A DNA stretch of 64,000 nt from Nocardia transvalensis (GTDB lineage Bacteria > Actinomycetota > Actinomycetes > Mycobacteriales > Mycobacteriaceae): contig NZ_JADLQQ010000011.1 of NCBI RefSeq assembly GCF_015477765.1, positions 1 to 64,000 of the forward strand. The letters are read 5' to 3'. The notes beneath the pieces are model-generated. The model was given only the letters and a program-made list of their open reading frames with translations, did not search any database and was not told the origin of the DNA. Position 1 is the stretch's first letter; each line of letters begins with the position of its first letter. This document shows, one piece after another, positions 52,340 through 60,700 of this stretch. The translations under genes were made by a program, and so were the position numbers.

Positions 52340-52978
52340 CTAGGCCGGGCGGGCGCGGTCGGTGGCGAGCATGATCGCCACGCCGCCCAGCAGGGTTCCG
52401 GTGATCCAGCGCTGGGCGCGCACCCACTGCGGCCGTCCGCCCAGAAAGGCGGCGAACGCTCCCGCGCCGAGCACGATCAGCCCGTTCACGGCCAGCGCGA
52501 CGGCGATCTGCACTGCGCCCAGGCCGAGACTCTGCAGCCACACGCGGCCGTGCGCGGGGTCCACGAACTGCGGGATGAGCGCCATGTACATGATCGCGAT
52601 CTTCGGATTGAGCAGATTGGTGACCAGCCCCATGGCGAACAGTCGCCGCACCGAATCCGTGGGCAGCCGGGTGGGCGCGAATGCCGAAACCCCGCCCGGC
52701 CGCAACGTCTTCCACGCCAACCAGAGCAGATACGCCGCCCCGGCCAGCTTCATCGTCATATACAACCCCGGCACCACCGCGAAAACAGCGGTAATCCCCG
52801 CCGTCGCCGCAGCCAGATAAACCAGAAACCCCACCGCCACCCCCGCCAACGACACAAACCCGGCCCGCCGCCCCTGCGATACCGTCCGCGACACCAGATA
52901 CATCATGTTGGGCCCCGGCGTCACCACCAGCCCCAACGCCGCCAGCCCAACCCCCACCACAGCACCGATCTCGATCAT
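52340..52978 (-). CDS. LysE/RhtB-family amino-acid exporter
   Basis: A 212-residue six-helix exporter: VVTPGPNMMYLVSRTVSQGRRAG (PGP motif), LAGAAYLLWLAWKTLRPGGVSAF, FAMGLVTNLLNPKIAIMYMALIPQFV. The ATG has GGGGGA upstream. The gene is convergent with the aminotransferase (15 bases between ends). Upstream of its start lies the long hairpin-bounded repeat array (53074-53750), so its promoter must be within the 95 bases between the left hairpin and the start, or transcription must cross the array. Substrate unknown. Confidence 0.92.
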   Translation of the reverse strand: MIEIGAVVGVGLAALGLVVTPGPNMMYLVSRTVSQGRRAGFVSLAGVAVGFLVYLAAATAGITAVFAVVPGLYMTMKLAGAAYLLWLAWKTLRPGGVSAFAPTRLPTDSVRRLFAMGLVTNLLNPKIAIMYMALIPQFVDPAHGRVWLQSLGLGAVQIAVALAVNGLIVLGAGAFAAFLGGRPQWVRAQRWITGTLLGGVAIMLATDRARPA

Positions 52979-53073
52979 TCCCCCATGCTCACCCGCCCCT
53001 CCCCACCTGTCGCGATCCACTTCCCACCCAGTGGCCCTCCCATCAACAGCCGTCCCGAGTCACCGTCAGAGAC

Positions 53074-53105
53074 CCCTGCCCCGGCGCTGGCGCGCCGGGG
53101 CAGGG
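53074..53105. terminator. Left boundary hairpin of the 53-kb array
   Basis: CCCTGCCCCGGCGC and GCGCCGGGGCAGGG pair perfectly (14 bp) around TGGC. Its sequence is nearly the reverse complement of the DAHP synthase terminator hairpin at 53717-53750, including the loop, so it looks like an inverted copy at the far end of the array. Confidence 0.75.
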
Positions 53106-53716
53106 AAACCAGAAGCCCACCGCGATAAGGGAAACCAAACGCCACCACGGCAATGACCAGAAACCCACCCGCAAAGACCCCAGACACCCACCCCAGCAAA
53201 GGACCCAGACACCGACTGCAACAAGGGAACCAGAGGCCGACCACGGCAGAATCAGAGGACGCGCCGGGCCGGGAACCAGAGGAGAAGCGCCTCCCGTACC
53301 CCAGCCAGAAGCGACCTCGGGTTCCCCAGTCGGAAGCGGCCTCTCGGTCCCCAGCCCGAAGCGCCCACTGGTTCCCCAACCCGAAGCGGCCTCCCGTTCC
53401 CCAGCCCGAAGCGCCCACTGGTTCCCCAACCCGAAACGGCCTCCCGTTCCCCAGCCCGAAGCGCCCACTGGTTCCCCAACCCGAAACGGCCTCCCGTTCC
53501 CCAGCCCGAAGCGCCCACTGGTTCCCCAACCCGAAGCGGCCTCCCGTTCCGGAAGCGGCCTCCCGTTCCACAGCCAGAAGCGGCCTCCCGTTCGACAGCC
53601 AGAAGCGGCCTCTCGCTCCACAGCCAGAAGCGGCCTCCCGCTCCACAGCCGGAAGCGGCCACTGGTTCCCCAGCCCGAAGCGGCCTCTGGCTTCCTGCCA
53701 GAAGCGATCACTGGTT
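53106..53716. repeat. 25-bp tandem array with 50-bp higher-order units
   Basis: About two dozen 25-bp units fill 611 bases with no gene. From 53357 two unit types alternate, one containing GCGCCCACTGGTTCC and one GCGGCCTCCCGTTCC, giving four 50-bp higher-order repeats; to the left units are degenerate, to the right a single type prevails. Units end TTCCCCAGCC, close to the outer part of the terminator arm (TTCCCCTGCC). Open frames through it exist on both strands but follow from composition; I call no gene here. Confidence 0.9.
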
Positions 53717-53750
53717 CCCCTGCCTCGGCGCGCCAGCGCCGGGGCAGGGG
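53717..53750 (-). terminator. DAHP synthase terminator hairpin
   Basis: CCCCTGCCTCGGCGC and GCGCCGGGGCAGGGG pair over 15 bp with one T-G wobble around GCCA. It directly adjoins the stop codon of the DAHP synthase gene (53751) on the transcript's 3' side, as expected for its terminator, and forms the right boundary of the repeat array. Confidence 0.8.
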
Positions 53751-54830
53751 TTAGCGGCGGCGGTGGGCTATGGCGGTGGCCAGGTGGTTCAGTTGGGTTT
53801 CGGTGGTGGGCCAGTCCAGGCAGGCGTCGGTGATGGATTGGCCGTAGACGAGGTCGGCGGAGCGGCCGAGGGTGAGGTCTTGGCGGCCCGCTACCAGGAA
53901 GCTTTCCATCATGATGCCGACGACGCCGGGCTCCGCGGCGGCCAGCCGCTCGGCGATGTCGGCCACCACGTCGGCCTGCTTGTTGTGGTCCTTGTTGCTG
54001 TTGCCGTGACTGGCGTCCACCACGACCCGCTGGGGCAGCGCGGCCTTCTCCAGCCGGATGCAGGCGTCGGCGACCGATGCGGCATCGTAATTGGGGCCGG
54101 TGCTGCCGCCCCGCAGAATCACGTGACAGTCCGGGTTGCCGGCCGTGCGGATCAGCGCGGCACGCCCATCCAGATCGGTGCCGGGGAAGACATGACTCGC
54201 CGCGGCCGCACGCACCCCGTCGACGGCCACTTGCACGTCTCCATCGGTGCCGTTCTTGATGCCGACCGGCATCGACAGCGCGCTCGACAACTGCCGGTGC
54301 ACCTGGCTGGCCGCGGTCCGCGCGCCGATCGCACCGTAGGAGACCAGATCGGCGATGTACTGCGGGGTGATCGGGTCGAGGAATTCACAGGCCACCGGCA
54401 AGCCGAGCGCGGTGATGTCGGCCAGCAGCCGCCGCCCCAGACGCAGGCCGGTGTTCACATCGAAGCTTCCGTCCAGGTGCGGGTCGTTGATCAGGCCCTT
54501 CCACCCGAGCGTGGTGCGCGGCTTCTCGAAGTACACCCGCATCACCACGTGCAGGTGATCGGCCAGCTCGGCGGCCTTGACCGCGAGCCGGCGAGCGTAG
54601 TCGAGGGCGGCGTCGGGATCGTGCACCGAGCACGGGCCGACGATCACCATCAGGCGGTCGTCGTCACCGTTCAGCACATCGACGGTGGCTCGGCGACCGG
54701 CACGCACGGTTTCGGCCAGCGCGTCATCGATCGGGAAGGCCCGGCGCACGTCCGCGGGCGACAGCAGGGGGCTGATGCTCAGGGTGCGCTGATCGTCGAG
54801 GTCGGCGGCACTCGCGTCGACGGATGTCAT
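53751..54830 (-). CDS. 3-deoxy-7-phosphoheptulonate (DAHP) synthase, class I
   Basis: The first step of the shikimate pathway: it joins phosphoenolpyruvate and erythrose-4-phosphate. The 359 residues are of the class I AroF/AroG/AroH type: LMVIVGPCSVHDPDAALDYA, VMRVYFEKPRTTLGWKGLINDPHLDGS, GARTAASQVHRQLSS, VGIKNGTDGDVQVAVD, CHVILRGGSTGPNYDA, VVDASHGNSNKDH and VGIMMESFLVAGRQ are all intact. ATG 54830. The 5' leader carries a small frame with Tyr-Phe-Trp-Phe and two hairpins, suggesting attenuation by aromatic amino acids. Which end product inhibits the enzyme cannot be told here. Confidence 0.96.
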   Translation of the reverse strand: MTSVDASAADLDDQRTLSISPLLSPADVRRAFPIDDALAETVRAGRRATVDVLNGDDDRLMVIVGPCSVHDPDAALDYARRLAVKAAELADHLHVVMRVYFEKPRTTLGWKGLINDPHLDGSFDVNTGLRLGRRLLADITALGLPVACEFLDPITPQYIADLVSYGAIGARTAASQVHRQLSSALSMPVGIKNGTDGDVQVAVDGVRAAAASHVFPGTDLDGRAALIRTAGNPDCHVILRGGSTGPNYDAASVADACIRLEKAALPQRVVVDASHGNSNKDHNKQADVVADIAERLAAAEPGVVGIMMESFLVAGRQDLTLGRSADLVYGQSITDACLDWPTTETQLNHLATAIAHRRR

Positions 54831-54873
54831 CGTGTGGGTTCCTTTTCTCAAACCGACCCACCGAGACTGGATT

Positions 54874-54952
54874 CCCCGCAAGCCGGTTTGCTATCCGGCA
54901 CGGGGTGGGGAGAAGGTCAGCGCGGTTCACCGACCGGCCCACCCAGGGCCGG
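54874..54952 (-). promoter_or_regulatory. Putative attenuator of DAHP synthase
   Basis: On the transcript strand a CCGGCCC/GGGCCGG hairpin (54934-54952) lies within the end of the leader peptide frame, followed by a bipartite hairpin (54874-54905) built from CCCCG/CGGGG and GCCGG/CCGGC arms. The GCCGG of the first hairpin can also pair with the CCGGC of the second, so the two folds are mutually exclusive. A ribosome held at the Tyr-Phe-Trp-Phe codons just before the first arm would change which forms. The mechanism is inferred. Confidence 0.6.
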
Positions 54953-54982
54953 CTTGATAAACCAGAAATACGCGCGCTGCAC
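54917..54982 (-). CDS. Aromatic leader peptide of DAHP synthase (21 aa)
   Basis: A 22-codon frame beginning GTG and reading MQRAYFWFIKPALGG followed by PVGEPR and a TGA stop. Residues 5-8 are Tyr-Phe-Trp-Phe, the three end products of the pathway in a row, the classic design of a transcription-attenuation leader. I see no ribosome site; a TACAGT hexamer a few bases upstream could be a -10 box, so the leader may be translated from a leaderless transcript. It ends 86 bases before the synthase start. Too short for standard gene callers. Confidence 0.72.
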   Translation of the reverse strand: MQRAYFWFIKPALGGPVGEPR

Positions 54983-55077
54983 GAGGGCGACTGTACCAGG
55001 TACATCTGCCCGATTCGGAGAGCATCCTCCGTGATTCGGCAGACACTCGCTACAGTCGCCCTCGTCCACGACCCCAC

Positions 55078-55551
55078 TCAGTCGAACATGCCCACCTCGT
55101 AGCTACCCGCAGGGGTGCGGGCAATCACATTCAGGCGGTTGTAGGTATTGATCAGGGCGATCGCACAGATCAGGGCGGAGATCTGGTCGTCGTTGTAGTG
55201 CTTGCGCACCTGCTCCCAGGTCTCGTCGCTGACTCCGTGGTGGGCATCGGCAATGCGGGTGCCCTCCTCGGTCAGGGCCAGCGCCGCCCGCTCGGCCTCG
55301 GTGAACACGGTCGCCTCGCGCCAGGCGGCGACGAGGTTGAGCCGCACCGAGGTCTCGCCGGCGGCCGCGGCGTCCTTGGTGTGCATATCGGTGCAGAAGC
55401 CGCAGCCGTTGATCTGGCTGGCGCGGATCTTGACCAGTTCGTACGTGGACTTGGGCAGCGGGGACTGCTCGATCGTCAGCCCCGCATTGCCGATGCGCTT
55501 GACGAACTTGGCAGCAATGTCGCTGGCGAACAGGTTGAATCGGGGTTCCAT
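55078..55551 (-). CDS. AhpD-like carboxymuconolactone decarboxylase family protein
   Basis: A 157-residue alkylhydroperoxidase-like protein. The redox motif Cys50-x-x-Cys53 with His57 sits in QINGCGFCTDMHTKDA. The helical surroundings (LVKIRASQ before, RLNLVAAWREATVFTEAERAALALTEEGT after) match the AhpD/CMD core. It may reduce peroxides or act as an antioxidant disulfide reductase. The ATG has GAGGA seven bases upstream; longer in-frame starts are possible. It precedes the DAHP synthase leader on the same strand but probably has its own terminator region. Confidence 0.92.
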   Translation of the reverse strand: MEPRFNLFASDIAAKFVKRIGNAGLTIEQSPLPKSTYELVKIRASQINGCGFCTDMHTKDAAAAGETSVRLNLVAAWREATVFTEAERAALALTEEGTRIADAHHGVSDETWEQVRKHYNDDQISALICAIALINTYNRLNVIARTPAGSYEVGMFD

Positions 55552-55692
55552 GACTGCGTCCTCAGGTGTCTCGAGCCGCATCACTCGCGGCGTCCGTACA
55601 CAAAGAGGACGAGGGCGGCGGAGGAAGTGTGACAACGCCGGATTGTGACCTGCGCCACCGCGGATCCACGGCGCCGGGCCGCAGGTGTCGGC

Positions 55693-56583
55693 CTAGGTCT
55701 GACGGCGCACGAACGGGTAGCTGACCTTGGTCAGCTGCTCCGACAGTTCCCACAGGCGACGAGCGGTGACCTCATCGCGCGAGGCCGACGACGAACCGCA
55801 GCGCACCGGATACCCGCGCAGCCCGCGCCAGCCGGACGGGCCGTAGAACGCGCCGGGTTCCACGTCGGCGACCGACGCCGCGTACAGCGTTGGCAGCGCG
55901 CCCATTTCGGCGCTCTGCGCCAGCACACGGTTACCGAACGCCATGATCGTGTCGATGAACGATTCGGTATGCGACTGCAGTTCGGTGGCGGCGTAGCCCG
56001 GGTGGGCGGCAACCGAGATCTTCGACAAGCCCGCCGCGGTCAGCCGCCGCTGCAGCTCGTAGGCGAACATCAGATTGGCCAGCTTGGCCTGGCCGTAAGC
56101 CTGCCAGCGGTCGTAGCGGCGCCGCTCCCAGTTCAGATCGCCCAGGTCGATCTTGCCGATCACATGGGCACCGCTGGACACCGTCACGATGCGGTCGGAG
56201 ATCTTGTCGAGCAGCAGGCCCGTGAGTGCGAAATGCCCGAAATGGTTTGTGCCGATCTGCATCTCGAAACCATCGGCGGTGCGGCGCAGCGGCACGGCCA
56301 TCACGCCGGCATTGTTGATCAGCACGTCGGCGCGGTCGACGGAGTCGGCGAACTCGTGGACCGACGACAGGTCGGCCAGGTCGAGGCGGCGCACCACCGC
56401 CCGCTCGCCGATCGAATTCGCGACCGCCCGCGCCTTCACCTCGTCGCGGCACGCCATGATCACTCGCGCACCCGCCGCGACCAGCGATCGCGTTGTCGCC
56501 GCGCCGATCCCGCTATTGGCGCCGGTGACGATGACCGTGCGGCCGCTCTGATCGGGGATGCCGGAAGTGTCCCATCGGTTCAC
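55693..56583 (-). CDS. Short-chain dehydrogenase/reductase
   Basis: A 296-residue NAD(P)-dependent oxidoreductase of the retinol-dehydrogenase-like SDR group. The cofactor motif TGANSGIGAAT at about 20-30, DLADLSSV acidic site, NNAGVM, catalytic Ser in IVTVSSGAHVIG, and YGQAKLANLMFAYEL (Tyr and Lys) are present. The C-terminus has GPSGWRGLRGYPV, usual in this group. GTG 56583 is preferred; a TTG two codons earlier is the only upstream alternative. Substrate unknown. Confidence 0.9.
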   Translation of the reverse strand: MNRWDTSGIPDQSGRTVIVTGANSGIGAATTRSLVAAGARVIMACRDEVKARAVANSIGERAVVRRLDLADLSSVHEFADSVDRADVLINNAGVMAVPLRRTADGFEMQIGTNHFGHFALTGLLLDKISDRIVTVSSGAHVIGKIDLGDLNWERRRYDRWQAYGQAKLANLMFAYELQRRLTAAGLSKISVAAHPGYAATELQSHTESFIDTIMAFGNRVLAQSAEMGALPTLYAASVADVEPGAFYGPSGWRGLRGYPVRCGSSSASRDEVTARRLWELSEQLTKVSYPFVRRQT

Positions 56584-56751
56584 TTCCAAGAGTCTAGAGG
56601 TGCCGCAGGGCTACGTCTTCCGGCTCGACATCTACATCCGACCGACCAGTACTTGCCAGCTGTTTGCGACAGATTCAGAGACGGCCCGCGCGCGGCGTGT
56701 CCACGCGTCGATCCACCGGATGCCATCACCGCCGACGTACCGTCCGAGAGT

Positions 56752-56916
56752 ATGGACACGATCATCTTTGCGGGTTTGCTCGCGGTTGTGGTGCTGCTGT
56801 ATCAGCAACGTTCGCGACGCTGGGTGCTGGCCGGGTGGTGGATCGTGCTCGCCCTGACGCTCGTGCTGCTGCGCCACCACATCACCAGCGGCCTCGGCCT
56901 GGGACTGACGTGGTGA
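56752..56916 (+). CDS. DUF5993-like small membrane protein
   Basis: A 54-residue protein with two membrane helices (MDTIIFAGLLAVVVLLYQQ and WVLAGWWIVLALTLVLL) separated by a basic turn RSRR, ending in ...RHHITSGLGLGLTW. It matches the DUF5993 pattern of micro-proteins that sit before DsbB genes. Its stop overlaps the DsbB start by GTGA, so translation is coupled. It may be a small subunit or assembly factor for the oxidoreductase. ATG 56752. Confidence 0.8.
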   Translation: MDTIIFAGLLAVVVLLYQQRSRRWVLAGWWIVLALTLVLLRHHITSGLGLGLTW

Positions 56917-57545
56917 GCGCCATGACCGAACAGACCACCGCGCAATGGAGTTCGCGGCTCGGGCAGCTGCAGTATTGGCTCGCCGTCGTCTTCATCGTCG
57001 GGTGGTGCGGTGTCGTCTGCGGCGGACTCGGCGATCAGTTCATCGCCTGGGATTATCCGTGTCCGCTGTGCCTGGTGCAGCGCATGTTCATGCTGCTGGC
57101 GGCGATCGGCGGTGCCTACATCGTGCGCAAGGGTATGTCCGGCTTCATTGCGCCCCGCGATTACGCGACGGGGTGGGGGTTGGCCATAGTCGCCTGTGTG
57201 GCAGGGGGTTTCACCTCCTGGCGACAGACCATGCTGCACATCCTGCCCGGCGATCCGGGATACGGCGGACCGGTGCTGGGCCTGCACCTGTATGTCTGGG
57301 CGTGGATCCTGTTCGTCGCCGCGATCGCGACGATCGGCGTGGTCACCTGTTTCGCGAAAGAAACCGCGGCCCAGGTTATTCCGGACAAGCCGCACCGGAT
57401 CGTCGGGATGCTCGCCATCGGATTCCTCGCCCTGGTGATCGGAATCAACTTGGTGGCGGTGTTTCTGGAAGAAGGGTTCCACTGGTTCCTGCCCGACGAT
57501 CCGTCGCGCTACCAGTTCTTCTACGACGTACACATTTTGGGGTGA
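56913..57545 (+). CDS. Disulfide bond formation protein B (DsbB) family
   Basis: A 210-residue quinone-linked thiol oxidase of the membrane. Four to five helices; the catalytic pair is Cys50-Pro-Leu-Cys53 in WDYPCPLCLVQRMFMLLAAIGG. The second outer-loop Cys pair found in E. coli DsbB is not seen (the loop after SWRQTMLHILPGDPGYGG has none), so electron transfer to the partner may differ. GTG 56913 overlaps the DUF5993 stop; ATG 56922 is possible. No DsbA-type partner is nearby. A 17-bp terminator hairpin follows at once. Confidence 0.9.
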   Translation: MSAMTEQTTAQWSSRLGQLQYWLAVVFIVGWCGVVCGGLGDQFIAWDYPCPLCLVQRMFMLLAAIGGAYIVRKGMSGFIAPRDYATGWGLAIVACVAGGFTSWRQTMLHILPGDPGYGGPVLGLHLYVWAWILFVAAIATIGVVTCFAKETAAQVIPDKPHRIVGMLAIGFLALVIGINLVAVFLEEGFHWFLPDDPSRYQFFYDVHILG

Positions 57546-57551
57546 GGGAGA

Positions 57552-57589
57552 TCCCGTCGTCTCGGCCCCAGGGGGCCGAGACGACGGGA
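57552..57589 (+). terminator. DsbB terminator hairpin
   Basis: TCCCGTCGTCTCGGCCCC and GGGGCCGAGACGACGGGA form a perfect 18-bp stem with almost no loop, seven bases after the DsbB stop. Confidence 0.85.
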
Positions 57590-57674
57590 CTGTGAGGGGC
57601 CTACGGCCGACGACGGGGGCGGGCGGACCTGCCGTGGGGTGATTGAAGTCGCGGGTCCGACCGAGACGACGGGA
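57576..57674. repeat. Displaced copies of the terminator arm
   Basis: The right-arm sequence CCGAGACGACGGGA (57576-57589) is repeated exactly at 57661-57674, with degenerate CGACGACGGGG copies between. This looks like an early or decayed stage of the arrays at 1, 32112, 53106 and 62958. Confidence 0.7.
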
Positions 57675-57706
57675 GTTGTGGGTTGACGGGGTCTGGGCCC
57701 GGGTTG

Positions 57707-60700
57707 TCAGGCCTGGGCCAGGACTTCCTCGTCGGTCATGGCGGCGACCTCCATGTAGAGGCGGGCGACCGTGTCGAGGCGGTCGGGGGTGCCGTTGGCG
57801 GCTTCGCGGGTCGAGAGGCGTTGGGCCAGGCCCGCGATGGTTCGCGTGGCGAACAGGTCGGCTACCACGGTGTCGGGGGCGTCCAGCCACTCGCGGATGC
57901 GGGCGATGACGGTGGTGGCGAGTACCGAGTCGCCGCCGAGGGCGAAGAAATCGTCGTGGACGCCGACGCGATCGGTGCCCAGGACACCGGAGACGATGTC
58001 CACGAGCGCGGCTTCCAGATCCGTGCTCGGGGCGTTGTCCTGGGCCTCGGCGGCACCGGACCGCAGGGCCGCCAGCACCGCGCGCCGGTCCAGTTTCCCG
58101 TTGGCGGTCAACGGCATCGGGTCCAGGATCTCTAGCCGCGTGGGAACCATGTAGGCGGGCAACAGCTCTGCGGCCGTGGCCAGCACGTTCTCGGCCGAAT
58201 CGACCGTTCCCGACACGGCCGCGACGAGTTTCGGAGCGCCGCCGTCCAGCACCGCGGCCACCGCGTGGCGGACACCGAATGCCCGGCGCAGCGCGCTCTC
58301 CACCTCGCCCAATTCCACGCGATACCCGCGGATCTGGACTTGGTGATCGGCACGGCCGAGGAATTCGATGGTGCCGTCGGGCCAGTACCGAGCCATATCA
58401 CCGGTCTTGTACCAGCGCAGGCCGTCGAAGTCGACGAAGCGCTGGGCCGTGCGCTCCGGATCGTTGCGGTAGCCCGCGGCCACATTCGCGCCACCGACCC
58501 ACAGCTCGCCCGGAACCCAGTCCGGACAGTCCCGCCCGGCGGGAGATACGATGCGGCACCGCACATTTCGCAGCGGCACACCGAACGGAACGCTCGTCCA
58601 GTCCGCCGGGGGATCGGACACCTCGCAGATCGTGTTGTGGATCGAGGTCTCGGTCGCACCGCCCAGGCCGGAGAACCGGCAGCCGGGCACCTGCCGCGCC
58701 AGCCGCCGCGCCAGCTCCGCACCCACCCAGTCCCCGCCCAGGGTGACCGCGCGCAGTGAATCGCCCAGCCGGTCGCCGCCGATCTCCAGAATCATGTCGA
58801 GCATGCTCGGCACACAGTTGAGGATCGAAACCCGATGCTGCCGCAGCAATTCCACCCAGCTGGTGGCCTCCGCGCGCTGCCGCGCATCGACCGCGACCAG
58901 CGAACCACCCACCGAGAACATGCCGAAGATGTCGTACACCGAGGCATCGAATTCCAAGGCCGACAGCGCGAGTACGCGATCGGCACCGCCCACATCGAAC
59001 CAGTCGTTGACCGCATCGATGGTGTTCATCGCGCCGCGGTGCGGGACATCGACGCCCTTGGGCACACCGGTCGACCCGGAAGTGAAGATCACGTAGGCGA
59101 TCTGCTCGGTAGCCGGGATGACAGCCTGCGCCAACGGCTTCGGATACTCACGGGCGTCCTCCAGCGCCAGGCACGGCACGGCCGGATCGCCCATTTCGGC
59201 GCCCGCGACACTCAGCGCCGCGGAAACCTCTGCGGTGCACAGGATCTCGGTCCGCCGCGCCACCGGCTGGTCGAAACCGATAGGCACATAGGCCGCCCCG
59301 GCCGCGAGCACGCCCAGCACGGCCACGATCTGCTCGCGTCCCTTGGGCAACTGCACGGCCACCGCATCGCCGGGGCGCACCCCGCTCGCCTGCAATGCCC
59401 CGGCCACGGCGAGGGCCTGTCGGGCCAGGTCACCGTAGGTCCAGGCACCGGCCTCGGCACCGAGACCCCACACCACCGCGACGTCATCGGGAGCGGTCGC
59501 GGCGTGGTCGAAGAACCCCTGATGCAGGCAGCGGCCGCTGACCGGTCCGTCGGTCGCGTTGACGCGGGCCCGCACCAATGCCTGCTCGACGGGCAGCCGC
59601 ACCGCGGCCTCTGCCGACCAGCCCGCCTCATCGGCCAGGCGCCCGATCGCCGCGGTGTAGCAGGCGAACATGGCGTCGATCATGCCCTCCGGGAATGCGT
59701 CCCGGCGCACGTCCCAGTTGAGCAGCAGACCGCCGCGCACCTCGGTGACCTGGGCGTCGAGCAGGACCTGGGGCCCTTGCGAGATGATCCACGCCGGCTC
59801 GCCGAAGGTCTCGGTGACACGGTCGGCGAACAGTTCACCGAGATTGAGCGCACTGGTGTAGACCACCGGCGCCAGCACCGGTTCGCCACGAAACCGGCTC
59901 AGGTCGCGCAGCACGTCCAGCCCGGGATAGGCCGCGTGTGCACCGCTTTCGTGCATGGCGCGCTGCAGGCTCGCGGCCCGCTCGGTGACCGTCATGTTCT
60001 CGGTGACGTCGACCTCCAGCATGATCGAGGAGGTGAAATCGCCGATGATGCGGTCGATGTCGGGATGCACCGGTTCCCGGTGGAACAACGGCACATTCAG
60101 CAGGAAACGAGGCTGCGCCGACCAGCCGCCGATGGTCTCGGCGAAGACCGCCGCCAGCGCCATGGCCGGTGTCACGCCGCGCCGATGCGCCGCCGCGAGC
60201 AGCCGCTCCTTCGCCTCGGGAGCCAGCCAGTGGTTGTAGCGCACGGTGCGATGCGGCTCGGCCCGGCGGCCCGCGGGCACGGTCGGAAGTTCCGGCGCAC
60301 CGGGGAGTTCCGGCAAGCGCTCCTGCCACCACTGCCGATCACGCTCGCGCGCAACGGAATCCCCCTGGCGTTCGGTCAGGTAACGCCGATAGCTGTAGTC
60401 CGGCCGCGGCAGCCGCGCACCGTGGTACAGCTCGGCGAGATCGGAGGTCAGCACGCGGTAGCTCATCGCGTCGCCGGCCAGCATGTCGACGTCCAGGTGC
60501 AGTCGGCTGCGCTCGTCGTCGAGCAGGGTGAGGGTGATGTCGATGACCTGGCCGTCCTCGATGGCCAGCCGCTGATGGGTCTTGGTGTCGCGCAACTGCT
60601 CCAGCGTCGCCTCGACCGTCTCGGGATCGCGACCACGCAGGTCGACGACGGAGAACACCGGGCGTCCGGGTTCTGGCAGAGTCTGCTGAGTGCCGTCCGG

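Noticed and set aside
53043..53833. Repetitive Gly/Arg/Trp or Pro/Ser open frames through the 25-bp array
   Set aside because: Several frames on both strands stay open through the same repeats; none has a ribosome site or sensible ends. Explained by the array.
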